Below, piece by piece: positions 4,839 through 6,399 of a stretch of 6,399 bases of DNA (within the stretch, counting starts at the first letter, position 1; each line of letters starts with the position of its first letter). The stretch spans positions 1 to 6,399 of the forward strand of contig JAITES010000081.1 in the NCBI GenBank assembly GCA_031281925.1, written 5' to 3'. This stretch comes from Treponema sp. GTDB lineage: Bacteria > Spirochaetota > Spirochaetia > Treponematales > Breznakiellaceae. The notes below the pieces were generated by a model. The model had not been told where the DNA came from. It did not search any database and worked only from the letters and a program-made list of their open reading frames with translations. The position numbers and the translations under genes are program-made.

Positions 4839-5822
4839 ATGAAAAAAAGAACTGCAGTCCTGTTACTTGCAGCCGCCCTGGTTCTGGGCCTGGTGCAGCC
4901 TCTGGCCGCCGCCGGGAAAAAGGATTCCGGTTCGACCCTTACGGTCGGAGCGACTCCGGTGCCCCATGCGGAACTGCTCAACCTGATCAAGGATGACCTT
5001 GCATCAGAGGGGATCACGCTGAAGGTAGTGGAATTCACCGATTACGTGACTCCGAACACGGCTCTTATTGCGGGGGATCTTGACGCAAACTTTTTCCAGC
5101 ATATTCCCTATCTGGGGAGTAATGCCGAATGGTCCTCGAAGCTGGTTTCGGCATTCGGAGTCCATGTGGAGCCTTTCGGGATTTTTTCGCTCAAGGTAAA
5201 AACCATAGCGGATCTTCCCGACGGGGCTACTATCGCCATTCCCAATGATCCCACCAACGGCGGACGGGCGCTGCTGCTCCTCCAGGCCAACGGGCTTATC
5301 ACGCTTAAAAATAATGCGGGTCTGGAAGCCACTCCCCAGGACATTACCGGCAACCCCAAAAACTTCAAATTCCGTGAACTTGAATCCGCCCAGCTTCCCC
5401 GTTCCCTGGAGGATGTGGATGCCGCGGCGATCAACGGGAATTATGCCCTGGAAGCGGGACTTGTTCCCACGAGGGACGCGTTGATCATCGAGGGAGCCCA
5501 GTCGCCCTATGTAAACATTGTGGTGGTTCAGAAGGGCAGGGAAAACGATGCGGCCATCCAGGCCCTTTCAAAGGCCCTGCGTTCGGCAAAGGTTAAAAAT
5601 TATATCACCAGCAAATGGTCTGACGGTTCCGTTGTAGCGGTGTTTTTGCGGCCTGCTGCACTTGTGAGGCTGCCTGGCAAAAAAGCCCGGCAGCATGGCG
5701 GCAGGCATCTGATGCGGTGTCTGCCGCCATTAGACCTGTTCGGGAATACCGGGTTCCCGGGCAGGTCTATTTTTCCAAAAGAGGATCCCCGGTATAGCCT
5801 GCGTGCCAGCGGCCCAGTTTAA
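4839..5822 (+). CDS. metQ: Methionine-type ABC importer, substrate-binding protein, with abnormal C-terminal extension
   Basis: The open frame is 327 codons; residues 1-269 make a complete MetQ. Residues 1-25 are a Sec signal peptide (MKKR, hydrophobic core, LAAA) without a lipobox cysteine, so the protein is probably free in the periplasm. Family motifs include VGATPVPHAE (36-45), EFTDYVTPNTAL (65-76), DANFFQHIPYL (82-92, aromatic and His pocket), IPNDPTNGGRAL (134-145, with R143 the likely carboxylate-binding Arg), NGNYA (200-204) and YVNIVV (224-229). The family ends around VVAVF (265-269), yet no stop follows. The frame runs 58 more codons through three hairpins and a terminator and into the opposite kinase gene. 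The tail resembles no domain. Removing one T from the T5 run at 5643-5647 would give a stop at 5665-5667, just before the hairpins, so a frameshift or sequence error is likely. Ribosome site AGGAGG is 5 nt upstream of the start. Confidence 0.9.
   Translation: MKKRTAVLLLAAALVLGLVQPLAAAGKKDSGSTLTVGATPVPHAELLNLIKDDLASEGITLKVVEFTDYVTPNTALIAGDLDANFFQHIPYLGSNAEWSSKLVSAFGVHVEPFGIFSLKVKTIADLPDGATIAIPNDPTNGGRALLLLQANGLITLKNNAGLEATPQDITGNPKNFKFRELESAQLPRSLEDVDAAAINGNYALEAGLVPTRDALIIEGAQSPYVNIVVVQKGRENDAAIQALSKALRSAKVKNYITSKWSDGSVVAVFLRPAALVRLPGKKARQHGGRHLMRCLPPLDLFGNTGFPGRSIFPKEDPRYSLRASGPV
5669..5694 (+). repeat. Hairpin 1 downstream of the metQ core
   Basis: Arms 5669-5678 and 5685-5694 pair over 10 bp with one G-U wobble around an A6 loop. 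No T-run follows on the plus strand, so it is not a terminator in itself. It directly abuts hairpin 2. Confidence 0.6.
5695..5730 (+). repeat. Hairpin 2 downstream of the metQ core
   Basis: Arms 5695-5707 and 5718-5730 pair over 13 bp (ATGGCGGCAGGCA with TGTCTGCCGCCAT) with one wobble around a 10-nt loop. It is GC-rich and lacks a T-tail on the plus strand. It could stabilise the 3' end of the metQ message or be part of a repeated intergenic palindrome. Confidence 0.6.
5732..5776 (+). terminator. Intrinsic terminator of the met transcript
   Basis: Arms 5732-5746 and 5754-5768 pair over 15 bp with two G-U wobbles and a 7-nt loop, followed by T5 at 5770-5774. This is a classic Rho-independent terminator for plus-strand transcription. 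The opposite gene's stop codon (5767-5769) lies at the foot of the stem. On the minus strand the stem is not followed by a T-run. Confidence 0.8.
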
Positions 5823-6399
5823 GGAGGCCGTACATGACATCTTCCGGATGGGGCGCGCTCTTGAGGGGCATGCCGAAACGGCGGCTTATCATTTCCCGGA
5901 GCAGCGGCGTCCGCAAGAGGACGCCTCCCGCAGCGGTGAGGCTTGCCGGTTTCACGCCGCCCGGTTCCAGGCGCCTGTATCCGTCAAAGGCGGCGTCCGC
6001 CATGGCCGTGTAAGCGGCGGCGATCAGGTTCCCCGCGCTGAGACTGTCCGCGCGTATGCCCCGGATGGCGCCGCCTTCCTCGTCGAAAAAATTCATGTCT
6101 ATTGCCGGGAGCTTCCCTCCGGCCGCCAGGGCCTTTTCCGCCAGGACGTTGATCTTTTCCCAGAATTCCCGGCCGGCTTCCCTTTCAAGATCAAAGACGT
6201 TTTTCCCTATGTCCCGGAAAAAATCCACCAGGGCCGAAAGGGAACGCCCCGAGGGGAGATCCGAGAGGGTACGGAGGCAGAGGCCGGAGAAAAAAGGCCT
6301 GGTTTCGTAAGGCCCAAAGCTAAGACCATCGTCAACCCAGCAGATCTGCCCCCCCGTCCCGATGTTGATGACCATGCCGCCGGCCTCTGCGCCTGAGCC
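5767..6399 (-). CDS. FGGY-family carbohydrate kinase, C-terminal part (runs off right edge)
   Basis: The frame stays open to the right edge (211 codons visible); an internal ATG at 6375 is not the real start because the upstream codons continue in frame and the N-terminal half of the kinase is missing. Visible features are the start of the C-terminal actin-like FGGY domain, VINIGTGGQ (just after the edge), and near the end TAAGGVLLRTPLLREMISRRFGMPL, the glycine-containing ATP-binding region followed by the family's usual arrangement. Members phosphorylate sugars or polyols with ATP in the cytoplasm. The style resembles sedoheptulokinase-like members, but the substrate cannot be settled without the N-terminal half. 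It is convergent to metQ, and its stop sits inside the met terminator stem. Confidence 0.85.
   Translation of the reverse strand, partial: GSGAEAGGMVINIGTGGQICWVDDGLSFGPYETRPFFSGLCLRTLSDLPSGRSLSALVDFFRDIGKNVFDLEREAGREFWEKINVLAEKALAAGGKLPAIDMNFFDEEGGAIRGIRADSLSAGNLIAAAYTAMADAAFDGYRRLEPGGVKPASLTAAGGVLLRTPLLREMISRRFGMPLKSAPHPEDVMYGLLKLGRWHAGYTGDPLLEK

Noticed and set aside
5803..6396. Plus-strand open frame of 197 codons
   Set aside because: Antisense to the FGGY kinase, whose conserved C-terminal motifs are clear.

Overview
The window looks like a bacterial chromosome segment of moderate-to-high GC, densely coded, with two transcription units reading left (minus strand), one block reading right, and a further minus-strand gene running off the right edge. 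Two things suggest an anaerobic, fermentative diderm, plausibly a spirochaete such as a Treponema relative: an HndABC-type diaphorase module of a multimeric [FeFe] hydrogenase, and a non-lipidated MetQ whose mature N-terminus reads AAGKK, a style I associate with treponemal solute-binding proteins. This taxonomic call is an inference; no rRNA or other marker gene is present.

Region 1 (1-2313, minus strand) is an electron-transfer operon. In transcription order it holds a NuoE/HndA-like [2Fe-2S] subunit, a small stand-alone GHKL-type ATP-binding protein, an HndB-like thioredoxin-fold ferredoxin, and the N-terminal 256 residues of a NuoF/HndC-like NAD(H)/FMN subunit that runs off the left edge. 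The last gene is incomplete, with its start at 770. The expected next gene is the catalytic [FeFe] hydrogenase, but it lies outside the window and is a prediction only. A good sigma70-like promoter (TTGCCA-17-TAAAAT) sits upstream, with a leader of about 120 nt. A strong hairpin covers the start codon of the ATPase gene.

Region 2 (2314-2557) is the divergent intergenic region, with apparently back-to-back promoters. Region 3 (2558-3292, plus) encodes an unrecognised lipoprotein with a clear lipobox.

Region 4 (3366 to about 5822, plus) is a methionine-type ABC importer: metN (short, without the C-terminal regulatory domain), metI (overlapping metN by 11 nt) and metQ. metQ has its own AT-rich promoter and leader containing a perfect 13-bp palindrome. 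The metQ frame fails to stop where the family ends. It continues about 58 codons through three consecutive hairpins, the last of which is a convincing intrinsic terminator, and into the convergent gene.

Region 5 (5767-6399, minus) is the C-terminal part of an FGGY-family carbohydrate kinase whose stop codon lies inside that terminator stem.

I did not find a wholly new system. The most interesting items are the start-codon hairpin in the hydrogenase operon, the ATPase embedded in that operon, and the abnormal 3' end of metQ with its hairpin cluster.
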